A DNA stretch of 64,000 nt from Pelobates cultripes (Eukaryota; Chordata; Amphibia; Anura; Pelobatidae). Each line of letters begins with the position of its first letter. Position 1 is the stretch's first letter. Both the position numbers and the translations under genes were made by a program. The notes beneath the pieces were generated by a model that saw only the letters and a list, made by a program, of their open reading frames with translations, was not told the DNA's origin and did no database searches. This document shows positions 20,071 through 31,267 of the stretch, in pieces. The stretch lies in assembly GCA_933207985.1 (NCBI GenBank), contig OW240913.1:271272986-271336985 (forward strand). Direction: 5' to 3'.

Positions 20071-21844
20071 ATTGGAAAACATAACAGAGCAGCCTGTAGC
20101 GCCACAACAGCGGTTTCAGGCATTTCAACGGCATACTTGGTCATGGCAGAGATAAACAGCACATTTTTTAGGTAAAACAAGATAGAAACATTTTTGAGTT
20201 TATAAACATTAAGTGCAGGTTAGTGTTGCATGTCGATTGTGTTGGTCACTATGGGGTCGACTAGCTTAAGGCAAGGATCATACCATGCTTCCAATGTGCA
20301 TAGTGGTGATTAAAAACGATTAGGCTTTGCCTAACTAGCTAAGATTTACATAGTAGGCATATCAGCCTAACTGCGCACATGTTTGTCAAGAGATCAAGAG
20401 TGGCGCTTTTAAGGTACGGTACATAGTAACGTTCAGCAAGATTATGGTGTTTGCATGAAATCCTTCACACTAATGAGCTGCTTACGTTCTAAGCACATAT
20501 AGAGATGGGCATGGAATTATGTAGAGATCTACTCAAGATTGCCTATGTGTCTAACCCCTGAGCATTGGATAGTTATTTAAAGGATTTGTCTAGACTTTAA
20601 TTAATTTTATGAAGGTGAAGACAACTGGCTTTGTATCTATACAGCATTAGAATATGTGATGCAACTAGAAAGCATAGAAAATACAAAACGATAAAACATA
20701 AAGATCAAACAGCCGCAGTGGGCTTGCATATAGGAGGTACGAGTAGGCTGATATGTATGGGTTAGGTATAGAGGTCCCCTCATTAACAGCTGCTGTTCGT
20801 GGTCAGTCCCATGAGGGTGACACTGCCGTAGGCAGTGAGCCTGCTTCAGCTTATGCCCGAGGATGGGAAACGAGAGTCTCAATATTAAGTCAGGATCTTG
20901 TCGATAGGGTGTCTCCATGGCAAGCAACATGTTGTCAGTCCTAGTCCCAGTAGCTCTCGCTCAGCCCACGCCAAGACTTGGAAACAAGTGAGTGTAGTCC
21001 TGAGGTATTGCTGGACAGGGGCCTGGTATGGTCGCTTTCCAGCCCCAGGCCTTGTTTTGGGCCCACCTGATGAAATTGCAGACTTGAGGGCTTATGACAG
21101 GATCCTTTCTAGAGGTGGCGTGACCGGGTCTCCTGGGTGTTTGGCGCCGCTTGCGGTGAGGAATCTTCTGCTTTTGCGGTCTATGCGGCGGGTGAGTTCT
21201 CTGCCTGGGGGTACGGTGGATGGTATATTGTGTTGCCTGGGTGAGTGTCCCACCCGTGGGAAGTTTTCCCGCCATCCCCAGTGGACCTCTCTTCATGCCT
21301 CCTGTGTGGTGGGTGATTGTGGTACTTGCCTGCAGCTTGTCCCAGAAGGCTTGGAAGATTGCCTCCAGCCTGGAGTCAAAGTAGTCGAGGTTTATCTCAT
21401 GCGTTTGGCTGGGGTTTTGAGATGTCTGTATAGGGGCCTCCGCCATCTTGGGTGGTCTGGGCTCCGCCACGTGTCCGCTATGCATGGTATGCGGTGGCGG
21501 TCGGGTGGGAGCTGGGCTTCCAGTGCGGACCGGGATAACCCCCACCGGTCCAAAGGGGGGGGGATAGGAGACCATCAGCGTCGAGTGTTGGTTCTGGCCC
21601 TGGGGAGAGCGGCCGCCTCCCCCCAGCTCCATCGCCATTAGGCCGCATGCGGCGTGCCGGCTACCCGGTTCCGACGGGCATCTGTGAGGCATCATTTGTT
21701 CAGCGGTGCTCCCTCAGTGTGGATAGAGCACCCTGGTTGCGCTGTGGGTTCAGTAGCCGTTGATTTCGCCCCGAATTCAGCCCGCTCGGCAGGAGCTCAC
21801 GGCATGCACGTCTGTGCAGCTCCGAGGTCAGGCTCCGCCCCCCT
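20040..21844 (-). mobile_element. short L1-derived retroposon inserted in the Gypsy gag
   Basis: The insert has a 35-T run (20034-20068) at its left, i.e. a poly(A) tail on the minus strand. It is flanked by the 14-bp duplication GTGATCTCTTTTTT (20026-20039 and 21845-21858). Its 5' half contains the TGGACCGG...ATCCCGGT block shared with the L1 at 62.5 kb and with 41.95 kb. It has no ORF2: leader, a small ORF and a 3' tail only. It is therefore a nonautonomous copy mobilised by L1 machinery. Confidence 0.75.
20961..21446 (-). CDS. small basic ORF of the L1-derived retroposon, function unknown
   Basis: The frame starts at the ATG at 21446 (MAEAPIQTSQ), in an AAGATGG context, and runs 161 codons to 20961. 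The upstream extension to 21695 is open but begins in leader sequence. Residues about 20-40 (YFDSRLEAIFQAFWDKLQ) form a predicted amphipathic helix. The related element at 41.8 kb encodes a similar opening (MAVVPASA.. FLEKFNQVCSSFWQRL), which argues that this start was once translated. The remainder is Arg/Lys/Pro/Thr-rich and could bind RNA. I do not recognise a family; a shortened ORF1 is the nearest guess. Confidence 0.45.
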   Translation of the reverse strand: MAEAPIQTSQNPSQTHEINLDYFDSRLEAIFQAFWDKLQASTTITHHTGGMKRGPLGMAGKLPTGGTLTQATQYTIHRTPRQRTHPPHRPQKQKIPHRKRRQTPRRPGHATSRKDPVISPQVCNFIRWAQNKAWGWKATIPGPCPAIPQDYTHLFPSLGVG

Positions 21845-21858
21845 GTGATCTCTTTTTT

Positions 21859-23338
21859 AAGAGGTGAACCTATGGCCTGGGCCCATTCCTTTTTGGAAAA
21901 TGATGATCCCATATTAGATTCATTGGATGAGTTCTTTGAAGCTATGTCTTTATTATATGAAGATCCTTTTAAACAAACTACTGCTGATTTAACCATCAGA
22001 ACATTACACCAAAAGAATAGACCTGTTGAAGATTATATTGCAGAATTCAAAAGATGGGCTACAGAAACCCAATGGAATGACATTACTTTACGCAATCAAT
22101 TCCGTCTCGGATTATCTGAAGCTGTGAAAGATGAACTCTCTCGTACAGAACTTCCTCCTACCTTAAATGCATTGATTCAACTGTCCATCAGTATTGATAG
22201 ACGTCTAAGAGAAAGAAAAGCTGAAAGGGTTCTTACTAATTCTACCTGGAGAAAACCTTTCACTACTCCAAAACTACCTGAAAAAATTCCTCCTCAAACT
22301 GAACCTATGAAAGTAGGTATAATAAAAAGTCCTCTTACTTCTGAAGAAAGAATAAGAAGGAGACAACTAAACTTATGTATGTATTGTGCTTCGAAAGAAC
22401 ATCTAATTTCCGAATGTCCTCTACTGAAACATTCAAAAGGTGGTAAGCTTCATTCATCTACTTCTATATTGAACGTTCTTCAAAAAAGAAAAACATCTAC
22501 TTATTTTTCTATATCTCTCATATTAAAGTGGGATACAAAAAGAATCGTGACTGAGGCCATTATTGATTCTGGTGCTAATGGAACTTTCCTTGATTTTTTT
22601 TTTGTTACAAAGAATAAAATTCCTTGTGTTCGAAAAACTAACTTTGTTCCAATCAGAGTTATTGATGGTTCATTTATATCCTCAGGACCCATAAAAGATG
22701 AGACAATTCCTCTAAGAATGATTACCAACAATGTACATTCCGAATTCCTTACATTTGATGTTATTAAATCTCCACTTTATCCCGTCATTTTAGGAATTAA
22801 TTGGTTAAAAACCCATGATCCTCTAATTAAGTGGTCTCCCTTTTCCATTTCCTTTGCTTCTGATTTTTGTAAACAAACGTGTTTACAACATATTCCTATT
22901 CTCCAAACTACTAAAGAATCAGTTATACCTCCATTCTACTCCGATTTTGCAGATGTCTTTTGTAAAAAAGAAGCGGAAACACTTCCACCTCATCGGGTAT
23001 ATGATTGTCCAATAGATCTCATACCCGGAGCTCCTATTCCTTATGGCCATATTTATCCACTCTCTGAAAAGGAGTTAGAAATTTTAAAAGAATATCTTAA
23101 TGAAAATCTACGCAAAGGGTTCATCAGACCCTCGACCTCCCCAGCTGCTTCTAGTATTTTCTTCGTGAGGAATAAAGACCAAACCATCCGTCCTATTATA
23201 GATTACAGAGCCTTAAATAAAATAACAATTAAAAATCGTTATCCTCTTCCACTAATAAATGAATTAATTGAAAGGTTAAGAACCGCAACTATATTCACTA
23301 AACTCGACCTTCGGGCGCATATAACCTCATTAGAATAA
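21859..23338 (+). pseudogene. Gypsy gag C-terminus, protease and RT start
   Basis: This continues the gag frame after the insertion (GEPMAWAHSFL, then FRLGLSEAVKDEL of the capsid). A zinc knuckle C-x2-C-x4-H-x4-C lies at 22376-22417 (CMYCASKEHLISEC). The aspartic protease has DSGANGTFLD at about 22565. The RT fingers follow (GFIRPSTSPAASSIFFV, then RPIIDYRALNKIT). In TKLDLR the frame goes wrong at 23313-23315, where a run of G is one base short, and the frame stops at 23338. Gag and pol share one frame here, with no shift between them, which is usual for this group. Confidence 0.85.
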
Positions 23339-25740
23339 AACAGGATGATGAATGGAAGACCGCCTTCCGGACAAGATATGGTCTCTACGAATATCTAGTG
23401 ATGCCTTTTGGGCTCTGTAATGCCCCTGCAACATTTCAACATTTTATAAATGATATCTTTAGAGATCTTTTGGATATATGTGTTATTATCTACTTAGATG
23501 ATATCTTAATATATTCTAACAATTTGGATGAACATAGGAAGCATGTTAGATGGGTTCTATCTAGACTGAGAACTCATAAATTATACGCTAAACCAGAAAA
23601 ATGCCTTTTTGAGGTTACTGAACTCTCTTTTCTAGGATACATTATTTCACCTCATTCTTTAAAAATGGATAATTCCAAAATCGAATGTATTATTAACTGG
23701 CCCGCTCCTACTACTACTACAAAAGAATTGCAACGTTTTCTTGGATTTTCAAACTTCTATAGAAAATTTATTAGAAACTATTCGGATGTATCACATCCTC
23801 TTAACCTCCTCAACAGTAGTAAACGTCCTTTCAATTGGAATAAAGATGCACAAACAGCCTTCGACGAATTAAAAAAAAGATTTACAACTGCACCTATTCT
23901 ACAACTACCTAATCCAACATTATTATATGTTCTTGAAGTTGATGCATCAGATACAGCCATCGGAGCAGTTCTTTCTCAACAAAAGACTCCACAAGATCCA
24001 CTTCATCCAGTTGCCTTCTTTTCAAGATCCTTGAGCTCTGCTGAAAAAAATTATCCTATTGGTGAAAAAGAATTATTAAGTGTTAAAGCTGCCTTCGAAA
24101 ATTGGCGTCATCTTCTAGAAGATACAAAACAACCTATAATAGTTTATACTGACCATAAAAATCTTGAATATCTCTATACTAACAAAACCCTTACGGCTAG
24201 ACAAATTAGATGGAACCTATTCTTTAACCGATTTAACTTCCAATTAATATACAGACCTGGAATTAGAAATAAAAAAGCTGACGCTCTTTCTCGAATTCCT
24301 TCTAAAACTACTACTGATGATTATCCTCCTAACAAAATAATAGGGATCCTCTCTTCTCTTCATGATGACATAAAGAATTTGAATCAGAAGGATCTTGAAC
24401 TTCCCAAAACACCTATACTAACAAAAAAGGATGGTATATTTTATTTTAAAAATAGAATTTATATTCCTCCCATTCTTAGGAATAAATTACTTAAGATGGT
24501 TCATGATTCACCCCTAGCTGGACATCCTGGAATAAAGAAAACTCTTGAACTAACTTCACGATATTATTGGTGGCCTCGCCAGGATAGAACCATTGAATTA
24601 TATGTCAAAACTTGTCCTATCTGTCAAAGGTCTAAACCTGAACATAATCAACCTTTTGGATTACTACTTAACTTACCTATTCCAGAAAAACCTTGGCAAT
24701 CCATTTCTATGGATTTTATCGTTGATCTCCCACCTTCTCAACATTTCACCACTATTCTTGTTGTTGTGGATCGCTTCACAAAAATGTCCCATTTCATTTC
24801 TTTAAAAAAATTACCCTCCTCTGTAGAATTGTCTAAGGTCTTTATTGACAATATTGTGAAACTTCATGGTCTTCCTGAAGAAATTATTTCTGATAGGGGG
24901 ACACAATTTACCTCCAAATTCTGGAAAGAGATGTGTCTCTCCCTTCAAATTCAACGCAAACTCTCTTCCGCTTATCATCCCCAAACTAATGGGCAAACAG
25001 AAAGGGTTAATCAATGTTTGGAACAATATCTTCGATGTTATTGTTCATACCTCCAAGATGACTGGACCACATGGTTACCTATGGCCGAATTTTCTTACAA
25101 TAATACCATTCATTCTAGTACGAAAATGACTCCTTTCTTCTCCAACTATGGTTTTCATCCGTCTTCATTTCCCATCCAAACTATTACTTCATCCAATCCT
25201 ACTGTTACATCAAAAAACGAATTTATGTCTTCTCTATTTCTCAAATTACGGGAGAATCTTCAACTCGCCCAAAATAACCAGAAAAAGTTTTTTGACAATA
25301 ATAGAAGAATTCCCCCTCCTTACAAGGTAGGGGATCTTGTCTGGCTCTCTTCAAGGAATATTACCACAAAGAAATTGAGCTCTCTTTTTCTTGGTCCCTT
25401 TCAAGTAATTACAATCATTAATGATAACGTCGTTAAACTAAAACTTCCTCCAAGTTTTAAACTTCATCCAGTATTCCATGTCTCCTTGCTTAAACCACAC
25501 ATCCCTGATCCTTTTCATAGAGAAATAGTAACAACTCCTGAACCTATCATTGTCCAAGGTGAAGAAGAATATGAAATTCACAAAATTTTGGATTCTCGTG
25601 TCCACCGTGGCTCCTTACAATACCTTATTAGATGGAAAGGTTATGGAGTTGATGAAGACACTTGGGAAGATTCATCTAATGTACATGCTAGGAGGTTAGT
25701 TGCTGCCTTTCACAAACGCTACCCCTCCAAACCGAAATAG
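23314..25740 (+). pseudogene. Gypsy RT palm, RNase H, integrase and chromodomain
   Basis: This frame joins the preceding one at the one-base deletion near 23314. RT palm: YLVMPFGLCNAPATFQ and the catalytic YLDD at 23491-23502. RNase H: LEVDASDTAIGAVLSQ, then the TDHKNLEYL region. Integrase: the zinc-binding H-H-C-C domain (24500-24640), then the DDE core with MDFIVDLP, ISDRGTQF and HPQTNGQTERVN. The C-terminus carries the GPF region and then a chromodomain (25556-25690, YLIRWKGYG...DTWED), which in this clade is thought to direct integration to certain chromatin. No other stop is visible to 25740. Confidence 0.9.
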
Positions 25741-25761
25741 TGCACCCAGAGGATGCCCCAT

Positions 25762-25771
25762 GAGAAGGGGG
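25762..25771 (+). promoter_or_regulatory. polypurine tract
   Basis: GAGAAGGGGG lies three bases before the 3' LTR. It is the usual plus-strand primer of LTR elements. Confidence 0.75.
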
Positions 25772-25774
25772 TAC

Positions 25775-26597
25775 TGTCAGGTATAGCATGGCATGTATTT
25801 CGCCGTTGGAACCCACTTCCGGGTTCACGGCGCTTAGCCCCGCCCCTTTTTTCTGACGCGGTCCCTCCACGATACTTAGGAAGACCGCGCCAGATTCAAA
25901 GGGCTGGATTATTCGCACAGGTGCTGCAGAGAGATCAGCTGCTCTACTTTTGATCCTACCTGCTCCACTTCTAGACCTCGGCTTGTAAAACGGATTTCTA
26001 CCTTCTCCACTTCTCGACCTCGGCTTGTAAAACGGATTTCTACCTTCTCCACTCCTAGACCTCGGATTGTAACACTGAATTCTACCTTCTCCACTCCCAG
26101 ACCTCGGCTTGTTAAAACGGACTTCCACACTCTCCACTCCTAGTTCTCGGCTTGTTAAAACGGACTTCTAATTTCTCCTCCATTGGGTGAATTAACCCTT
26201 CCAGTGCCAGAACTGCCTTTAAGTTAAGTAAAACTATTTTGCCAAACAAGCCAATTCCTATTATTTATGTTACACAGTATCTAAAGCTCACTAAAGTGTC
26301 ACTTTGTCAAGCTATTCCTCTTATTCATAAGGGATTGCTACTAAGGCTAATTCTTCCTGCAATAATCAACTTATTCTAATTGCAAGCCTGTCCAGCTTCA
26401 TTAATAAATTTCTCATAATTTATTCCATCTTAATTAAGTTGGAAACTAGCATTGCCTATTTCCCTGCATGTGTATTTAAAGATACAATAACCATTGTTTC
26501 ATATCAGTATAAAAGGAGGTGAAACTTATTGTTGCTGCAATCAGAAAATTCTGCAGTTGAGTTCCAATTAAAGAAGTATTACAAAATAAGTATTACA
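25775..26597 (+). repeat. Gypsy 3' LTR
   Basis: Almost identical to 18891-19712, including the tandem array and the GGCTGGATTATTC word. It is followed by the GTGAG duplication at 26598-26602. Confidence 0.9.
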
Positions 26598-26602
26598 GTG
26601 AG

Positions 26603-26758
26603 AAAACAGAAGTATTACAAAATGGCGATTGGATGAACCGGAAGGTCATTCAGACGCTGACCTTCATCGGTATGGAATCAGGTAAGAGGTGTACCTTATA
26701 TAGGGGAGTGATTTAATTTAAGCCCCTCCCACAATTACAGGCCAAACGGTCTTAATAC
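26603..26758 (-). repeat. Ngaro split direct repeat A1 (5' terminus)
   Basis: From 26646 the sequence matches 13304-13416 (A2) nearly base for base, ending CTTAATAC. It is the 5' end of the minus-oriented Ngaro element, displaced to the right by the nested insertions. TA-rich host sequence resumes at 26759. Confidence 0.78.
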
Positions 26759-28553
26759 ATATATAATATAAATTGTTAAAAAAAAAAAAAATTTGATTAA
26801 AAAAACGAAATAAAACGCTAACTTTGGCCAACGTTTGTGACGAACTAGCTACTACAAAAGACTGGACATACCCCATTTTGAATACCCTGGATTGTCTACA
26901 TTTGAAAATGGTATGCCATGATGGGTTATTTCACATTCCTGAGCTACCATATGGTATAAAAATGCAACACAGATTCAGCAAACCAATCTGGTAAATTGAA
27001 TTGGGCAAGCCCTATATTGACCCTGTAACTTTCAAAAACACCATAAAACCTGTACATGGGGGTAATGTTATACCCGAGAGATTTCGCTTAACACAAATAT
27101 GAGTGTTTACAACAGTAAAACCTATCACGACGATGAAATCACCAGTAAAAGTGCAGTTTTTGTGTAAAGAAATGCAAAAAACAAATAAAAACGCTAACTT
27201 TGGGCAGCATTTGTGGCTAAGTGGCTACTAAAAAAGACTGGACATACCCCATTTTGAATATCGTGGGTTGTCTACTTTTACAAATGGTATGCCATGATAG
27301 GGTTCATTTTCATTTCTTTGCTGCTATTCTGTCTCAAAGGCAACATAGGTCAAGCAAACCAATCTGGGACATTTCAATGTGCATACTTGTAAAGGTGGAA
27401 AGCCCTACATTTGACCCCTGTAAGTTTGCAAAAACCCATAAAACGTGTACATTGGGGGCACTATTGTACTCGGGAGATGTTGCTGAACACATATTGGGGG
27501 TTTCTTTGTCAGTAATACATAACAGGAACTGAGAATCCATACCTAAAGTACAATGTGAGAGGAAAATAACACAAAAACGACTACCCAAAATTTGACAAAG
27601 ACTGGTGGTAAAATTAGTGCATTGAAAGTGTTAAAATACCACCATTTGAAATACCCTAGCGTGTCTACTTTTCAAAATTATATGGTTTGATGGGAGTAAA
27701 TTACATTGGCCGGCTTAAAAAACTGTCCCAAATAGGACATGGGTGCAGGTTGACTACATGTCAAAATTCCAAGTTGGAAAACAGATATGAGCACCTGCCA
27801 AACGTGGCCTTTTAGCCCCCGAACAACCCGACAAACCTATGCATGGGTGGTATCACTGTACTCAGGAGATGTTGCTGAACCCAGGTGAGCCCAATTAGGG
27901 TGTTCTTTGGCAGTAACCCTTAAAGTTCTGTATTCTTAAATTGCTATGTGTGTCAATAAAATCACCAATTATTATTTTTTTTTTAATTTGGCATAGATTG
28001 GTGGTAAAATGGTTGCATGAAAAGAGTCAACATACCCTAAATTTAATACCTTAGGTTGTCTTCTTTTAAAAAATATATACATGTGAAGGGTTATTCAGGG
28101 ATTCCTGACAGATATCAGTGTTACAATGTTACTTGTGTTAATTTTGAAAAAAAAAAAAGTTTGGAAATCGCAAAATGCTACTTGTACTTATAGCCCTATA
28201 ACTTTAGAATATGTTAACATTTCTAAACTCAGGACAAAATTTAGAAACTATTTAGCACCGGTGTTTTTTCGCGATTGTAGATTTTGTGGGTCAAAGTTCG
28301 AAAAAGTTTTTTTAAAACATTTTTTCAGCATATTTTATAATTTTTTTATAGTAAATTATATGATATGATGAAAATAATCATATCTTTAGAAAGACCATTT
28401 AATGTCGAGAAAAATGGTATATAATATGTGTGGGTACAGTAAATGAGTAAGAGGAAAATTACAACTAAACACAAACACCGCAGAAATGTAAAAAGAGCAC
28501 TAGTACTAAACGGTAAGAAAATTTAAAGACAGTCTGGTCACTAAGGGGTTAAA
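26759..28553 (+). repeat. tandem-unit array and right end of the TTAACCCC-family repeat
   Basis: Four diverged units of about 380-400 bp start near 26815, 27190, 27590 and 27985. Each has an ACGCTAAC- or WTTTG-type start, an AAGACTGG.CATACCCC segment, TTGTCTAC and ATGGTATG words, and a GAGATxTxGCTxAACAC segment. The array ends in GGTCACTAAGGGGTTAA at 28537-28553, the inverse of 2112-2128. No coding frame. An inverted copy of one unit is at 56.39-56.85 kb. I infer a long nonautonomous DNA transposon with TTAA-type ends. Confidence 0.5.
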
Positions 28554-29146
28554 CATGAATTTTTTTTGACACATCTATTAATAATAGGAAAAAAAATGAA
28601 ATTTCCAACAAATGAATTTGTTTCTGAGCCATATGGACAGGAGAAGGTTAGTTCAGGTTAGCATGTGATCAATGTTCTATTGTTTTTCTCTCTCTAGATT
28701 GAAGTACAGCACATTTATTGGCTGCTAATTATTCTGTACCATGGATTTCTTTGGGTGATGGTGGGTGAGTGTTTTGTGTAGACACTAATGTATGCTGGGT
28801 AAAATTAAATATTAAAACTTATGAAAGCATTAAATCCAGCCTCAGGACATTTTTATTAACCATTTATTCTGTTTGGAAATCATAAGAACCATAAAGTTCA
28901 AGACCTTACTATAAAAGGCTTTTACATACAATGTAAAAAAACACCAAAACACATTCAAACATATATTGTATTGCAGACAAAGGCAATGATAGGAGAAATG
29001 CAAGTGGCCAGGCTATTCTTTTCATGATGACCCAGAAGGCATAAAATTAGGCTTTGTTATTTTTTTTAAGTTGTGTATGGAAGATTTACAGTGTTGTTTA
29101 AAAAAATAAAGTACATATTCCCCCCCCTCCCCCCCCCTGCCATTCT
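28554..29146. other. noncoding interval, nothing recognised
   Basis: A/T-rich with no frame or terminal repeat. A C-run (about 29120-29138) lies against the tail of the next L1. Confidence 0.5.
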
Positions 29147-29470
29147 TTATTTAGGCTTACACAGTAGGTGTTAAAGATGAATGGACAATTGACAATGGTG
29201 CAATTACCATCAAATTATACATATCATAACACAAGAGATAATTTCTCACATTAATACATATCTAGAGATGGCCTACTTATGATATTGAGGTACACCGTAG
29301 AAATGTGCATGCCAGCCAGCCATCATCTGGTCCTATAATATAACAATATTACGTTTCTAGCTACATTCCGTAAAAGGGACGAAGCGCAGCATATTGGTTG
29401 TGATTTTATATAAAACAAGCACAACATCAACTGTCACTTGATTAAAAATGAGCAGTAGCTTATCTCTCTC

Positions 29471-31016
29471 TACACCCTATTCCAAATTATTATGCAAATT
29501 AACACATGGATGGCATTGTTTCTCGGGGCTCTTTTGATCACTGAAAACAATCTCGGACACCTGTGATAATTAGATTGCCAGGTGAGCCCAATTTAAGGAA
29601 AAACTACTAAAGGAGGGTGTTCCACATTATTAAGCAGAGCACAATTTTCATGCAATATGGAGAAGAAAAAGGATCTCTCTGCTGCCAAAAAGAGTGAAAT
29701 AGTTCAATGCCTTGGACGAGGTATGAAAGCATTAGATATTTCACAAAAACGTAAGCGTGATCATCACACTATTAAGATATTTGAGGCTGATTCAGAGCAC
29801 AGACGGGTTTGTGCAGATAAAGGCACATTGAGGAAGATTTCTTCCAGATCCATGCATCGGATCAAGAGAGCAGCTGCTAAAATACCATTTCATAGCAGCA
29901 AACAGATATTTGAAGCTGCTGGTGCCTCTGGAGTCCCACAGACATCAAGGATAGAATCCTCCAGAGTCTAGCAACTGTGCATAAACCTTCTATTCAGCCA
30001 CCACTAACCAATGCTCACAAGCCGAAATGGCTGCATTGGGCAGAAAAATACATGAAGACTAATTTTCAAACAGTCCTGCTCACTGATGAGTGCCGTGCAA
30101 TCCTGGATGGTCCAGATGGATGGAGTAGTGGATGGTTGGTGGACGGCCACCCTGTTCCAACAAGGCTGCGACGTCAGCAAGGCGGTGGTGGAGTCATGTT
30201 TTGGGCCGGAATCATGGGAAGAGAGCTGGTCAGCCCCTTTAGGGTCCCCGAAGGTGTAAAGATGACCTCTGCAAAGTATGTGGAGTTTCTGACTGACCAC
30301 TTTCTTCCCTGGTACAGAAGTAAGAACTATGCTTTCCGTATTAAAATCATCTTCATGCATGACAATGCACCATCTCATGCTGCACAGAATACCTCTGCAT
30401 CAATGGCTGCTATCGGGATAAAAGGAGAGAAAGTCATGGTGTGGCCTCCATCCTCCCCTGACCTCAATCCTATTGAGAACCTTTGGAGTATCCTCAATCA
30501 AAATATCTATGAGGGTTGGAGGCAGTTTAAATCCAAACAGCAGCTCTGGGAGGCTATTCTGACATCTTGCAAACATATTCAAGCAGAAACGGTCCAAAAA
30601 CTCACAAGTTCAATGGATGCAAGACTTGTGAAGCTATCATCAAATAAGGGGTCCTTTGTTAAAATGTAACGTGACCTGTTAAAATGTTTAAAAAGTTAAA
30701 ATGTTGTTATAAGTTTGATTGAAATAGGTTTTGATTTCAGTAAATATGCTGCAAACACAACAAATGATAATTTTCAGTTCTTTACAGCCTATAAAGTGTT
30801 TTGAAACTTACTGTGCGTAATAATTTGGAACAGTGCATTGTAAGTTTGTTTAAAAAAAAATAAAAAATACTGTTATCATTAGGAGGTTTGTTCAATAAAA
30901 TTTGAATTGTACTCTTAATAGTTGATAACATGAGAATTATGCTGACTGTTCTTTTCATCAATTATTTATGTAATTGAAAAAAATATAATTTGCATAATAA
31001 TTTGGAACAGGGTGTA
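29471..31016 (+). mobile_element. Tc1/mariner transposon, DD37E type
   Basis: About 30-bp inverted repeats TACACCCTATTCCAAATTAT (29471) and, at 30987-31016, its near-exact inverse ending TTTGGAACAGGGTGTA. The outer TA at each edge is the TA target duplication. A transposase in two frames lies between. The length of about 1.54 kb is typical of Tc1 elements. Confidence 0.9.
29657..30669 (+). pseudogene. Tc1-type transposase, one frameshift
   Basis: The ATG at 29657 starts the DNA-binding part, two helix-turn-helix units (LSAAKKSEIVQCLGRGMKAL, then a GTLRKISSRSMHRIKRAAAK linker and second unit). The frame stops at 29971 and the catalytic half runs in another frame to 30669, so a small indel lies near 29945-29970. 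Catalytic residues are all visible: D in LLTDECRAILDGPDGW, D in FMHDNAPSHAA, E in NPIENLW. I count 37 residues between the second D and the E, i.e. DD37E rather than the usual DD34E. The linking GGGGVMFWAGI block is intact. Transposase cuts at the inverted repeats and inserts at TA. This copy needs only the frame repaired, so it is recent. Confidence 0.88.
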
Positions 31017-31267
31017 TAAGAATTTGTACCAATGTTTAGGAAGATCTAACAAGAAAGAAGAGACGTATAGAAAGAAAGAGAAATAGGAAAAGGAAAGACA
31101 AGATAATTTTGGGCGTCCCAAGGAAGAAGTATGGGTTGTCACAAGGAGGTGTCAGGACCTTGCACATGATTAGTCGAGACCCCTACCAATTCAGAAAAGT
31201 AGGTTGGCAGTCTGGGGTGGGGACCTGGCCCATCCGCCTCCAATTTCTACTCCCATCTCAACCGTCT

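Larger units (their letters stand above)
18891..26597 (+). mobile_element. sushi-type chromodomain Gypsy element, near-complete
   Basis: Two LTRs (18891-19712 and 25775-26597) differ at roughly 10-11 of 822 positions by eye and are flanked by GTGAG (18886-18890 and 26598-26602). Inside are a self-priming site, a gag-pol frame with zinc knuckle, protease, RT, RNase H, integrase and a chromodomain, and a polypurine tract. Damage is limited to a 1.8-kb L1-type insertion in gag and a one-base deletion in RT. This is the youngest and most complete retroelement of the window. Confidence 0.9.
13101..26758 (-). mobile_element. Ngaro-type tyrosine recombinase retrotransposon, internally deleted and carrying three later insertions
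   Basis: The element is minus-oriented and shows the full set of Ngaro split direct repeats: B2 (13101-13225), A2 (13226-13418), B1 (13419-13543) at its 3' end, and A1 (about 26603-26758) at its 5' end. Between them are a recombinase remnant, a gag/RT-start frame and a 5' leader. Most of RT, all of RNase H and part of the recombinase are missing. A solo LTR and a Gypsy element, itself carrying an L1 derivative, later inserted into the leader. Own sequence is roughly 4.9 kb. TA-rich host repeat flanks both edges, and no target duplication is visible, as expected for recombinase-driven insertion. Confidence 0.8.

Noticed and set aside
20898..21641. 247-codon plus-strand frame
   Set aside because: Shadow of the minus-strand small ORF and GC-rich L1 leader; no family residues.
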